Shown here: positions 8,034-17,886 of the stretch, one piece after another
Numbering within the stretch: position 1 is the stretch's first letter
Layout of the letters: each line of letters begins with the position of its first letter
DNA from: Russula earlei
Taxonomy: Eukaryota > Basidiomycota > Agaricomycetes > Russulales > Russulaceae
Length of the DNA stretch: 19,897 bases
Reading direction: 5' to 3'
NCBI GenBank assembly: GCA_025769875.1
Contig: JAGFNK010000853.1
Location: 1 to 19,897, forward strand
Notes under the pieces: model-generated
What the model was told of the DNA's origin: nothing
The model's input: the letters and a program-made list of their open reading frames with translations, nothing else
Database searches by the model: none
Program-made: the position numbers and the translations under genes

Positions 8034-8688
8034 TAACCTAATGAATTGCAAGGGATGCAATATTCAAGATTCATCTTGCTCTGGGATATAAGCCACATGG
8101 CATGGAAAATGGAAGATGACAATATCAGGTTGCATCCAGAGGCTAGTATCTCTCTCATAGGATATCATATGATTATTGAGTGATCTCACATCTAGGCTTG
8201 AGAATGTGAATCAATCAGCAGGGATTGTTGAGGCTGTGGGCCACCAAATACAGTTTGGCAGCCACAATTAATGTAATTCAAGGTCCCAAGGTCTTATCTG
8301 ATAAGGAATACATGGATGGAAACAGCCAAGCATATGCATGTCAAACAGGGTCCAAAACAATGGACCTGTCTTCCCTGATGAGTGGGGACTGACAGCACAG
8401 AGCATGGGCATCACTAAGGGAAAGTGCCACCAGGTTCATGGTGATCCATATGCCAAGGGCAAACAATCAGGCCAGCATTGTCTCAAACCCCCCTCCCTCA
8501 GAACCCCCTTGCTCCAATTTTTTTTTGATGCCACTGCCTCCCTTGCACCAGGTCCCTTCAGACTTGCACCACTGCCTAAGTGATTGAATAAGTGATTGAG
8601 AAAATAATTTGTGTCATTTAAATGCATGATTGAAGCACCAATTCTCTTGCTGACACAATCACCTTTTAGTAATTCAACCCTGAAAAGT
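8034..8688 (+). mobile_element. Right part of an internally deleted MULE copy, host of the Harbinger insertion
   Basis: Positions 8034-8142 match the minus strand of about 6419-6284 of the other MULE (shared blocks AACCTAATGAATTG, AGCCACATGG, GACAATATCAGG). At 8139-8142 the match jumps to the minus strand of 2116-1377 (GCTAGTATCTCTCTCA, then the transposase tail and terminal repeat). The copy therefore lacks the DDE core and SWIM finger. Both break points carry AGAG, suggesting a microhomology deletion. The copy ends at 8688 in CTGAAAAGT, the counterpart of the 1377 end. Its left part should lie left of the window, beyond the other Harbinger end. Confidence 0.75.
8574..8688 (-). repeat. Terminal inverted repeat of the outer MULE copy
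   Basis: This is a third copy of the MULE terminal repeat, in the same orientation as 7067-7173. It contains GTGATTGAATAAGTGATTGA, GCATGATTGAAGCACCAATT and ATCACCTTTTAGTAATTC blocks. Confidence 0.8.
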
Positions 8689-9371
8689 ATGCAACTGCCA
8701 ATGGCTGAGTACAGTTGGTACAGATACAGAAATTCTATCTGAGCTGACTGATTATGGGATCAATGTTGTAGATTGTACTATGGCCATGGAGCCCCAGGGC
8801 CCCAGCAGCCACACATTAAACAAAGGGCTCGCACATGGTGTTTCCCACGAATTCCCTTCCATCTGCGACAAAGACGTAGTCACCCTAAATTGGGAAATAG
8901 AATATTTTCACTTCCAGAATCGAGCAGAGGGTCTGGGGCGAGAACGTTGGAGGCCTTGAAGCCGAGAACCATATAAAGTTTGCGGGTTAATGTAACCACG
9001 AACTGGGCCTTTCACCTAACAAAAGTGGCGAACTTCGATGGGCGCGCATCACGGCCGACGCGTGACGCGTCGCGTGTTCCCGCACCACATTTTCACCGCA
9101 GCACACTTCGTAATGCTTCCGACACTCGACCTGGTTACGAAGTGAGTAGGGTAGGGTGAGCGAACGGCGGATGAAATATAGACGCGGTCGACAAAGGTAT
9201 TATCCAAATGCGCACGGGCGAGCCCATTGAACGGAGCAGAGAAACCACCAATGAGGGTTGTCTGACTAAGGCATGACCTCATTCAAACTCAATTGCCCGA
9301 TCAGCTTTTGCGCGGCAGGCAGAATCCCGCCGTGTGCCTGGCCTTGACGCGGAAACCTTGCAGAGAAAGCA
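8689..9371. other. Gene-free border between transposon block and gene-rich DNA
   Basis: Positions 8689-8829 still lack CpG although they lie outside the recognised MULE end. From 8830 CpG becomes frequent. No gene is supported; the short open frames at 8773-8976 (+) and 9049-9282 (-) have no recognisable features. It is probably the 5' region of the hydrolase gene that starts at 9445, and it carries the MCB-like palindrome listed separately. Confidence 0.5.
9056..9072. promoter_or_regulatory. Palindrome holding two ACGCGT (MCB-like) motifs
   Basis: CGACGCG-TGA-CGCGTCG is a perfect 7-bp inverted repeat around 3 nt. It contains ACGCGT at 9058-9063 and 9065-9070. ACGCGT is the yeast MBF (Mbp1/Swi6) cell-cycle box. 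Function here is inference; it lies about 375 nt upstream of the hydrolase start. Confidence 0.35.
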
Positions 9372-9378
9372 TATATAG
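9372..9378 (+). promoter_or_regulatory. TATA-like box of the hydrolase gene
   Basis: TATATAG lies about 67 nt upstream of the ATG at 9445, a plausible core-promoter position. This is based on sequence and distance only. Confidence 0.45.
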
Positions 9379-9444
9379 TACGCGAATGCTCGAACCGCGA
9401 GACTTCTCCCTTTTCCCTTCAAGCACGTCCCCAAGGCAGTAGTT

Positions 9445-10605
9445 ATGAGCTGTCCAGATTGCTACAAGGGTTTCGTCCTCCCCGGTGAACCCAAGGGCTC
9501 CATGGTCGGCCTCGACTACTTCACCCCAGCGCCGAAGGACGCCACGCAGCGCACAAAGGCGATATGTCTCCTGACGGACATCTTCGGCCTCCCTTTGCCG
9601 AACCCGAGAATCGTCGCGGACCACCTCGCCGAACAGGTTGGCGTGGACGTCTGGGTTCCCGATTTCTTCAACGGTGCGTCCGTCCCACGAGCATTTGCGC
9701 GACCTCGGGTGTCCATCCGGCCGCGCTCTATTCAGGAAAGCCTATTTTCAAGGCGAACGATCTGAATCAGTTGGAACCCCTCATGCCCGACCGTGCCGGC
9801 GTCAAAATTTCGTGGCTTAGTGTGGGACGCTTTATCATCAAGGGTCTCCCTCATCTTCCAAGATTTATTGCGAACCGCGCCTCCGTTGTTGACTCGAGAG
9901 TTCAAGAGGCATATATCCCTTCCCCCGAATGTATTTTGTGTCCCCCCTCTCCCCGCTAATGAGCCTCGATCGCGCAGTTCATCAACAAGATCAAAGCGGA
10001 GAAGGGCTACGACAGGGTCGGTGCCGTTGGGTCAGAACCAGCAAATGCACGATAGGGCAACATATTAACGTCTACCTCACTAGGTACTGCTTTGGCGGCG
10101 CCATCGCTGCCCGTCTTGGTTCTACAGAATCTCTGAACACAATCGTGGTCGCCCATCCCGCTAAATTGACGGCAGAACAGATTCGAGCCATCAAGGTAAC
10201 CCTGCATTGAACGATCGTCCGTCCGAGTATTTCAGCTGCTTCTCTTCTCAGATCCCCACTTGCTGGGTGCTCGCCGAAGGTGAGGCGCCATGAACGTCGT
10301 TTTCTCCACCTGCGCCTTGATTGATCATCCAATTCAGAGGATATGAGCTTCAAGGATAAAGATGTCGAGACAGCACAAGCTATATTCAAAGAACAGGAGG
10401 AGAAGCCTGACCATGTCGAGTATGAGTTCAGGATCTGGAAGGGTAAACTTCTTTGTTTCTGTTTGTGTGATGAGGGCTGGTCTGATAGAGCGTAGGGACG
10501 GCTCACGGTTTCGCTGTACGACCAAATCTGACTGTACCCGAGGTCAAGGCAGGATACGAAGGAGCGCTTGAGCAGACGGTTACTTGGTTCAAGAAGACGC
10601 TGTGA
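9445..10605 (+). CDS. Dienelactone hydrolase family protein (alpha/beta hydrolase)
   Basis: Seven exons: 9445-9673, 9736-9899, 9978-10030, 10084-10195, 10252-10279, 10338-10442 and 10496-10605. They give 266 residues, close to the usual 240-270. The start MSCPDCYKGFVLPGEPKG is typical of fungal members. Next come an AICLLTDIFGL strand, DVWVPDFFNG, the nucleophile motif GYCFGG (Cys), IVVAHPAKL, a CWVLAEEDMSF segment with the likely acid, and TAHGFAVRPN with the catalytic His. The family hydrolyses dienelactones or other small esters/lactones with a Cys-His-Asp triad, probably in the cytosol; the substrate here is unknown. The donor of intron 2 (GTTCAA) is weak. All exon joins keep frame. It is the first gene on the CpG-rich side of the transposon block. 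Confidence 0.88.
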
Positions 10606-11229
10606 GGTCATCCCACGATGACAACTCACCGTAGGCGTTCTATCTCTTTGTTCGTTTATGCTACTGTTCTTCTCCGTGCTATGCCACTTGTTCGTTTTAG
10701 TCATCCTTACTCCTGTGCTCTCCTACTAAGGCGCAGCTCAATGTCACAGTGCCCTGACTTGTCGAGTCGTTGACCTACGCATCCGATGTTCGGGTGTTCT
10801 TCGATAGCTCGCTTCTTGGTGTGCGATAAATGACTCACGTTTATAACAATCACGACGTCTTAATTCTCCGAGTCAGGTTTGCGAGCCGATAAAACATACC
10901 CCAGCCCAACAACATCATCCAGGTCATGGCGAGTCGACCTGTCGGAGAATAGTCGTGCGCACATTGAGTTCTTCCCCAACCTCAGTCATCTCCTCGACGA
11001 TCGCCTTCACCTCAACAGATTCCTCGGATTCCTTCTGGCCCTGGAAATTACGGGACACCATCGGTTCGGGTCCTGACACTAGGCACAACATACATGCTAC
11101 AAGCTGTGTAGCTTGTGTGACGTGCGAACGAATAGCCGGCCCCGAGTTGCCCGGGATGCCTGAGTTGATGGCCAAGGCTGAGATCATGATCACTATCACT
11201 CCTTGCAGGTGCACCTCCGACCCCCCGCA
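10606..11229. other. Intergenic region with a possible small minus-strand coding segment
   Basis: This lies between the hydrolase stop and the p34 start. A minus-strand frame ending at 10924 reads plausibly protein-like near its C-terminus (about 11070-10927: EESVEVKAIVEEMTEVGEEL, then TTILRQVDSP) and is open back to 11283. I do not recognise it and cannot fix a start or introns. It would be divergent from, and overlap the leader of, the p34 gene. Otherwise I see only a TATAAA-like word on minus near 10842-10847 and no repeats. Confidence 0.3.
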
Positions 11230-12962
11230 ATGTCTGAAGATCCCGAGAGCCGTATTCTCGTCGTTTCTGCCTCGCCGGATCAAGCTCGCGCGGCCGTCAA
11301 ACGTAAGTCCTCCTGCGGTGCATCATCTTCACTCGAACCCTCCGGGGGGGCTCAAACCAGTCGAAAATCCTAGTCATCAAAGCCTTCGCCGGTGGTGACA
11401 CGTCCGACCTGCCCACCTCCAACTCCATTCCATGGACCATCAGGAACAAGTACTATTCCGCGGACGTGCACTTCCACCTCGCAGAATACGCTCAGTGGGA
11501 TCCTCAATCCGCCCGCCGCGTCCCTGCCGCCATCTTCGTCTGGACCCGTGGACAGGTGCCCATCTCTTTCTTCTGTCGGTCCTTCCGACACATAAAATCC
11601 CGTCTTTGCTGAGGCGACTTCCCTCCCCTCCCCCACCCCTTCACAATCCAGCCTTATGCAGAACACGTGTTCGCCTTGCAAAACGGCCTGTCTCGCTTCG
11701 AGCCCGAAGTGGCCCTCGCCATCGCGCTCGGACGCGAACCTCCCCACCACGACGACCCCCCGGAAGGGCCCGACTCCTTCCTCGCAGACCACGGCTTCGA
11801 GTATATCGACGGCGAGCGCACCGGCAACCGCGGCCGCGCTCGCCATCCAGAGACGACCGCGTCGGCCACCGCACGCGCTCCAACGCCCGAGGAGAACGGC
11901 GACGCGGACGACGCGGACGACGTCCCGGGTCTCGCGCGCGTCGTCGACGCGCTCAGCACCATCATGTGGCCCACCATGGTCCGCGAGCAGGACGCCACCG
12001 GCGGCGGCGGCAAACGCAAGGGCCGACGACTCGGACCCTCGCTTTTCGACTTTGACGACGGTCTCCTGCGCGGCGAGCCGGAGCTGGAGGGAGTGAACGA
12101 GGAGGAGGAGGAGGAGGAGACGCTCGCGGCGCTCATGGAAGCCGACGCCGCCGACCACGGCGCGCCGCTGACGCGCGCTCGGCGCGTGCAGAGGGAGATG
12201 GAAGCGCTGGAGCGGTGGCTCGTCGAGAACGAGGCATCGCACGAGGCGGAATACGGCGGGACGACCGGCGCTGACCACGAGGATGACGAAAACCACGACG
12301 GCGACGAGCTGCCCTCGATCGTCCTGGCCTCGGCCCCTGACGTACGCGCACCAGGCGCAGATCCATGGGCGGCGGCATCGCCGAACCACTCGTCCCGCCC
12401 GACGCCGACCTTGCCATTCACGGCAGCGCCACCCCACGTCACGACGTCGCCCTCGGGCTTCGACGACGACTTTGCCGCCTTTATCTCCGCGCCACCCGCG
12501 ATCGTTCTCGCCGGCCCTGCGGCAACGGCGACGGCAGCGGCGCCGTCGCCCACGGCATCCGGATCCATCGCCCACCTGCTTCTCCCAACCCACACCGGCG
12601 GCTCTTTCCACTCTTCGCGCTCTGGGACGTCTGATGTCGACGTTGGGGAAGACGCCGGTTACGAAGCGCTCGACGATCGCAGCTCTTTCAATCTCTCGAT
12701 CGAGCACGAACACGAGCACGCGCCCGCGTTTGACGATGATGGTGCGGGCCTACGCACGTCGATCGGCCAGCGAGTCGCCGCCCTGGGTGACGCGCCGTTC
12801 GACTTGACCAATATGCTCAGCGCATTGCGGACGATTCGGGAGGATGTGGCTGTGATCGAGGACGAGGCAGAGCGGAGGGCGACGACTGCGCGCTTTGCGT
12901 CAGAATTCGTGTACAAAAGGATGAGTGGGGATGGGGACGAGAGTCAGGAAAAGGAGAGTTGA
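11230..12962 (+). CDS. Alpha- and gamma-adaptin-binding protein p34 (AAGAB/Irc6-like)
   Basis: Three exons: 11230-11302, 11374-11555 and 11652-12962, encoding 521 residues. The N-terminal small-GTPase-like domain starts SRILVVSASPDQARAAVK and continues with IKAFAGG, SIPWTIRNKYYSADVHFHLA, PAAIFVWTRGQ, then PYAEHVFALQNGL and the family hallmark ADHGFEYID near residue 135. A long acidic, Ala/Pro/Ser-rich linker follows (including a Glu run near 12100-12120). The C-terminal helical segment (FDLTNMLSALRTIRED...AERRATTARFASEF) fits the p34 family end. Members act as cytosolic chaperones for clathrin adaptor AP-1/AP-2 assembly. The protein is longer than the human one (about 315) because of the linker. 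The ATG at 11230 is the first giving this N-terminus; the intron 1 acceptor TAG at 11371-11373 is needed to keep frame. Confidence 0.82.
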
Positions 12963-13024
12963 CATTACTTGTTGCTACATGGGGGGTCTGATTTACATCA
13001 ACATTGCTTTCTTTACTCTTACTC

Positions 13025-14741
13025 TCAAGGCTGATCATCGTCCTTCTCCATATCATCGCCTTTTCCCCCATCCGCCTGACTATCTCTACCTGTCTCATCT
13101 CTTATCCCTCCCTCAGCAAAGTCCAGAATGCCGCCCATGTCCAATGCCTTGACTGCATTCTCTGCCTCGCTAACTGGCATGCCCCCGAGGACCTTGTTCA
13201 CAGCCGCCAGCTCACCTGTCTTGAGCGCTTCTTGCAAGTTCTCTGGAAGCCCGCAGAAAAGATCCCAGCGCATCTGCAGAGCATTGCGCACTTCTTCAAT
13301 ATCCATGTTTTCAGTTCCAGGACCCTCAAGCACGAGATGCTCTGGTGGGGGTCCGTCTGGTACATTGAATGAGATGACGGTGTCCGGGTTCTCGGTAACG
13401 AGTTGTATCTGCTCGCCGCCACCGCTTGTTTCTGCTTCTTCAGCTTTAGCTATTTTCACACGATTGACTACATGTTGATAGGTGTCCTCGACGTCTTTGC
13501 GGAAGATTGCTTGTGCGCCTTGACCACCTGCCACCATACTGGGGTACATCACTCAGCGCAAAAGCGCAAAAGGAGAGCCATGCCAAGAGAAAGAAACAAA
13601 AGACGCACCGTCTGAAGAACAACTGTACACCGTCTTTCCCAAGTTTTTCACCGTACTGTAAGATCAAACTCTGGTGCACACACTGCTTTGCATGTTTTGA
13701 TTTACCCTCTTTTTGAGCCTTCCACGCGGCAATGAGTAGTGCGTCTGATGCACCAGGTACCACTACGTCGCGATGATTTTGGATGAAGATCCATGACTTT
13801 TCAAAATCCCAGAGGGGAAGTTTTGCAAATGCCTCTAAAGAGGGCGTCATGTGCGGGAGTCCCTCGTCAACGTCGGCAGGGGTTTCTTGGGACGTTGGCG
13901 CCGCCGGCGATGACGCTCCCGAGTTGAGCACCTCAATGTGGGTCGTCTTGGTGGCGCTCTTTCCTTTACCTATTCCTTGGCCCGTGACTGGCGCAGGTTC
14001 GGGCTTTCCAGGGACATACTGGGGCGAGTTTGAGCGGGAATTGCAATTGATGAAAGAAGGGTCGAGCAGCTCCTTACCTTGGAGCTGAAGCCATCATGAA
14101 GGTCGTCCATAGTGATGTGCTTGGCCTTCTCCTCGAGCAGAGCATCCCTCTCCTTCCTACGTGCTCTGGTGACATCACTCAACTTGTTCACGTGGAAATC
14201 GAGTTGCTCTTGCAATAACGCGGGCAATCTACTCTCATCGGATCCAGCCGTTTGTCGTGCCTCATTCGCTATCGTCTCGAGCAGTCGCAAGATCATCTCG
14301 TCGTATGGGACAACTTTAGGGGCGTTGGTCTGGGGCGCCTCGGGCGACGGGCTCGTGCGCAATCGCTCCACTTCGGACGAGAAGCGCGATGGGCCATGCT
14401 GCGCGAGCTCAGGTTGAAGTGCGCGCAAACGACTCAGGAGGACGTCATTGCAGGCGATCTCGGCATCTAACTCTGCGATGTGATGATTGCGCGTCTCGCG
14501 CTTTTCATGGATGTCCCGTTGCTTCCATCTACGATGTGAAAGGAATGTCGATATGCTAAGTGTTGGACGAGAGCGGGGACGGACCTGATGAGAGACTTTT
14601 TGTCCACGTTAGGGTGTCCTTCGATATCAGAGTCATCGGAGAGCTACAAAGAACATTCTGGTGAATCGATGAAGATGATTTGAGGAACGAGGGCGATGGA
14701 CAAACCTCAAGCTGATCCCACTTTGAATAATTCAATGGCAT
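13025..14741 (-). CDS. cdc37: Hsp90 co-chaperone Cdc37
   Basis: Five exons on minus: 14741-14706, 14643-14585, 14528-14078, 14018-13609 and 13538-13025; introns of 56-70 nt, 489 residues, normal for fungi. The N-terminus MPLNYSKWDQLE|LSDDSDIEGHPNVDK is the kinase-binding signature. Ser14 is followed by DDSD, the CK2 site whose phosphorylation activates Cdc37. KKSLIRWKQRDIHEKRE leads into a coiled coil (to about residue 180). The central Hsp90-binding domain includes AFAKLPLWDFEKSWIFIQ, ALLIAAWKAQKEGKSKHAKQ and CVHQSLILQYGEKLGKDG. The C-terminal domain has VISFNVPDGPPPEH, LQMRWDLFCGLPENLQEALK and an acidic tail. The protein delivers protein kinases to Hsp90 in the cytosol. Its stop lies 62 bp from the stop of the convergent p34 gene. 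Confidence 0.95.
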
Positions 14742-15085
14742 CTTGATGAGAAGAAGAAAGGTGAGACTGAGCTGAGCAGAAACATGAGCAAACGTGACAA
14801 AACTCTGCCTTGCTACGAGCTTAGGTAATCGTAGGATGAATCGAGGCAAACATGATGTCAGCATGCCGGCCTATCCCCGTTCGCTCAACTCCCTCTGCGC
14901 CTGCGCACCCTCGGGCAGTAACTGATATCATTTATAAAGCCTCCCAGCCTTGCTTACGCACCACCACACATGTGATCCATTATACCCTCGGGCATACCTC
15001 TCAAGTTACCCGATGCAGAAATCCTGTATAAGAATGGGTTGGAAACACACGAAAGGCTCATCACATCAACATCAGCTTTGGGAAC
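14742..15085. promoter_or_regulatory. Shared divergent promoter region of cdc37 and the first ABM-like gene
   Basis: This is 344 bp between start codons pointing apart. TATAAA at 14933-14938 and TATAAG near 15026-15031 face the plus-strand gene. No TATA is evident for cdc37. No coding frame is supported. Confidence 0.45.
14933..14938 (+). promoter_or_regulatory. TATA box candidate
   Basis: TATAAA about 150 nt upstream of the ATG at 15086. Confidence 0.35.
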
Positions 15086-15910
15086 ATGTCAGACTACGCC
15101 TACGAGATCGCCTCTTGGCCTGCGAGCGAGGAGTACCTTAAAGACCCTGTCGCAGTCGCTGCGCCCGCCTTCACGTGGGTCGTAGGCCGGAACGGGGCTC
15201 GAACGTACGTCACTCGTCTGGCTTGTAGTTGTGCCTGCGCGCAGCCTCTTGATGCTCTGCCTAACAGCATTTTCCATGGCCCCGAAGATAATGGGACGCT
15301 GCTCGGTCTCGTCGTTGGTCAGTATATACACCCGAGCCTTTCTGCCCTATGGTGCATTGTCGCTCACCCCTGCGTGCGTTGTTTGTCTTGTCTAGAATTC
15401 GAATCCCACCAGCATTTCAAAGACCTTAACTCGGGCGCAAACGGCGATCACGCCAGGCTGCGCGAGCTTCTCAAGCCGACGAAGCTGGGCAGGGCCTCAA
15501 CAAGGTCGTCGCGAAGTTCAGCACCGACCCCATCCCGGCCTTGAAAGCTCCCGTGGTCGAGGTCTCACTTGTCACGCTCAAGCCGGGTGGAGACGTGCGA
15601 CTCATCAGGGAGACCCTGGAAAAGCTCGTTGCTGGTCTTAGCAACCCAGCGGCCCCTTCGCAAGGGGGCGCGGTTGGATACGTCATCGAAGACCCCGATA
15701 CAACCGTATTGATCGTCGGATGGAACAGCGCCGAGGTGTGTGTATCGTTTAGTGGCGCCGTCAAGTGATGTCTGGCTCAGTTGGCGTTTTTGAATATAGG
15801 AACACAAGCAGGCATTGGCCGCACAGGGTTCAGGCAAACTTCAAGAGATACTGGACCATGGCATCTTCGACGTACACGAGTACCGTTTCATCCAGGTCGA
15901 CCCATCGTAG
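15086..15910 (+). CDS. Two-domain alpha/beta-barrel (ABM/DABB-like) protein, first paralogue, frame broken
   Basis: Exons are 15086-15204, 15268-15317, 15396-15735 and 15800-15910. Domain 1: MSDYAYEIASWPASEEYLKD, AFTWVVGRNGART, IFHGPEDNGTLLGLVVEFES. Domain 2: KAPVVEVSLVTLKPGGDV, GAVGYVIEDPDTTVLIVGW, then after the last intron EHKQALAAQGSGKLQEILDH and FDVHEYRFIQVDPS. The alternation of strands with Trp-rich ends and a helix fits the ferredoxin-like dimeric alpha/beta-barrel superfamily (antibiotic-biosynthesis-monooxygenase or stress-responsive type); enzymatic activity is unknown. Within exon 3 the frame ending RLRELLK (to about 15477) does not continue. ADEAGQGLNKVV follows in another frame, as if one base were missing, and no intron can bridge this. 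It is either a pseudogene or a base-call error. Similar gene at 17887. Confidence 0.65.
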
Positions 15911-17886
15911 GTCGAACCTACGGAAGCACATATTGTTGGTGATGACCACTAATCTCAGTCAATCAACTGCTAGCCTGTATCGTACATCAGCACTAGCCGC
16001 ACTGTAAAGAATTGAGTTGTAATGTATGCCCGCCCTATCATCCCCGCGTCCTTGACCGGGTATGTATGGTGCTCCATACATGCATTTTGATTTGTCTCGA
16101 AAATTTTCCTGGAGTCATTGTCTCGTCCAGTCCTTACTCGCAGCCTTGCATGGACCATAGGCTCTATCTTATAGGGGTAATCTGAATTCTATGACCATGA
16201 CTGCAACCGAAACACGAATCATTTTACCAGCTCAGGTTCACAACGCGTATATGGCGCTGCGGATGGGGGTTTGAAACACTCCCCTGACAGCGTGGAAGTG
16301 CGTTCGGTAGTGAAGGCGACGTTGCGATCTGGTGAATGCGGCATTCGCGGACGGAAGAAACCCCAGCAGGGACAAAAGCAGGGTCATGTCTGTCTGTATG
16401 AGAGGGCGAAAGGGGGTAGACCGTGAGACAAGCGCAAATATGAAAATCGGGTGCATGGTTTGCAACAATGCGACCAGAACGAAGAGCTTAATCGCCGCTC
16501 GTCATGCATGCGATGTTCCGCATTCCGAAGCGCCCACCACGAACCGAAACTGGCAAGTGCCCAGGTGCTCGCTCGTAGTTGCGCCGTGCGGCCCCCGGTT
16601 GCTCGCGCTCCACGATCAATCACACACAGAGGCAAGGGAGCGGGGGCCAAAGTTGTCGACACGACCCCACCAACCTCAATCAGGCACTCGCCCCATCCTG
16701 GACCCCGTGTGTGCCCCCAGCGACCCCAGGGCGATCGAATCGCTCCTTTGCAGTGCACTCTTCTTTTCTTCTTGCCCTTTAACCTTGTTTTAAGGTACGG
16801 AATACAACAGCACTAACCGAGTGGGTTGTGCGGGCGCGACTTGACAGTCAAAGCCAAGCCACGGAAAGTTGAGACCGTTTGATGATATTGATAGATAGAC
16901 GCCCAAATCAGATCTACTAAAAGCGCCATCTTTGGGAAACTGAAGGAGCAAGCGGTTCCCACGCGTGCGAAGGTACATTAAACCAACCTGTCAAGCGCGC
17001 TCACCGCGGGAAATGCCAGTACAATTGACAGGGACCGTGACGAGTCGTTCTAATCGAATGTTTGAGCAGGAGAAAACGATTAACATTTTCAGAAAAATCC
17101 CCAGACACGTCAACGCGGAGGTTTCCCGGAAATGGTTTTTTTTTTTTTCCCCCGACGCACAAAATTTGTCGGACGGTTCCACTGTGTAAACGTTTGAGCT
17201 GGGGGGCAAACTGCGAACATCCCCACCGTCAAATTGACCTCCTCGCAGGGGGGGAAAACGGTGGCGGGACCGAACATTTTACCGTACTGGACTAAACTAA
17301 ACGGCTCTTGGCATCCGTGGTATTCTACGATCAATATCAGGGATAAAGTATGCGCCTGATCTTTGTTCCCACCCTAGCAAGCGCGTGGCCCGATATAGCT
17401 CGCGGACCGTTGAGCCTATGGCATGCGGGTTACCCCTCGTCGATTGATCATGCGGGACCAGCGATCGACGATCTTTGACGGCTCGAGGGGTAGCAAAGCA
17501 GAGTTCGTACCGCGTCGTTCCCAACCAAGCGGATCGCAGTCGCAGGACCTGAGCTGACGCGATTAAAACTCTCATAGTCGGCGCCATTGGAAATGAGGGG
17601 CATGGCTAGCGGAGATACAGAGCACAGCACAAGGCATGTTTTGTCCGTGGTCTGCGTCTAGACGAAAGCCATCACCATTCAGGTCAATCCCAGTAGCACA
17701 CATTCTGGCGTCTGCAACAAAGGAAGGAGAGCTCATGAATGATTGAAGTAGAGGGAGCAGAAGCGACATGGCTCGGATCATGCATCTCACGACGATGACA
17801 CATACACCCACTCATATTTAAGCTGTCGTGTCGTCGTGGTGCAGCGTTGAAACCGACCACAGCCAATCTGCCTTTGTAGACCGCGT
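15911..17886. other. Long stretch without a supported gene
   Basis: About 2 kb between the two related genes. I found no recognisable domain on either strand. A short minus-strand frame (16468-16238) has hydrophobic stretches (MHPIFIFALV and MTLLLSLLGFLP) but no family I can name. A 13-T run lies at 17136-17148. ATATTTAA near 17813-17820 may serve the next gene. CpG is common, so this differs from the transposon block. Confidence 0.4.

Noticed and set aside
10072..10704. 210-codon minus frame over the hydrolase 3' half
   Set aside because: The plus strand holds spliced exons with the catalytic His motif and consistent introns; the minus translation has no family features.
11654..12595. 313-codon Ser/Ala-rich minus frame
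   Set aside because: It is another shadow of the p34 exon and has no recognisable motif.
11370..12719. 449-codon open frame on the minus strand
   Set aside because: It is antisense to the p34 gene exon. GC-rich codon composition leaves stops rare on the opposite strand, and the translation is Arg/Gly/Val-rich without domains.
15390..15412. T-arm-like word (TTCGAATCC) suggesting a tRNA
   Set aside because: It lies in a coding exon of the first ABM-like gene, and no acceptor stem, D-arm or anticodon arm can be built around it. No tRNA or rRNA was seen elsewhere either.
16238..16468. Short minus frame with two hydrophobic stretches, faintly reminiscent of small membrane proteolipids
   Set aside because: The resemblance is limited to a few hydrophobic residues; no start context, intron or conserved motif supports it.
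17136..17148. 13-T run as a possible transcription terminator or retroelement tail
   Set aside because: It has no hairpin, no target duplication and no retroelement sequence beside it.
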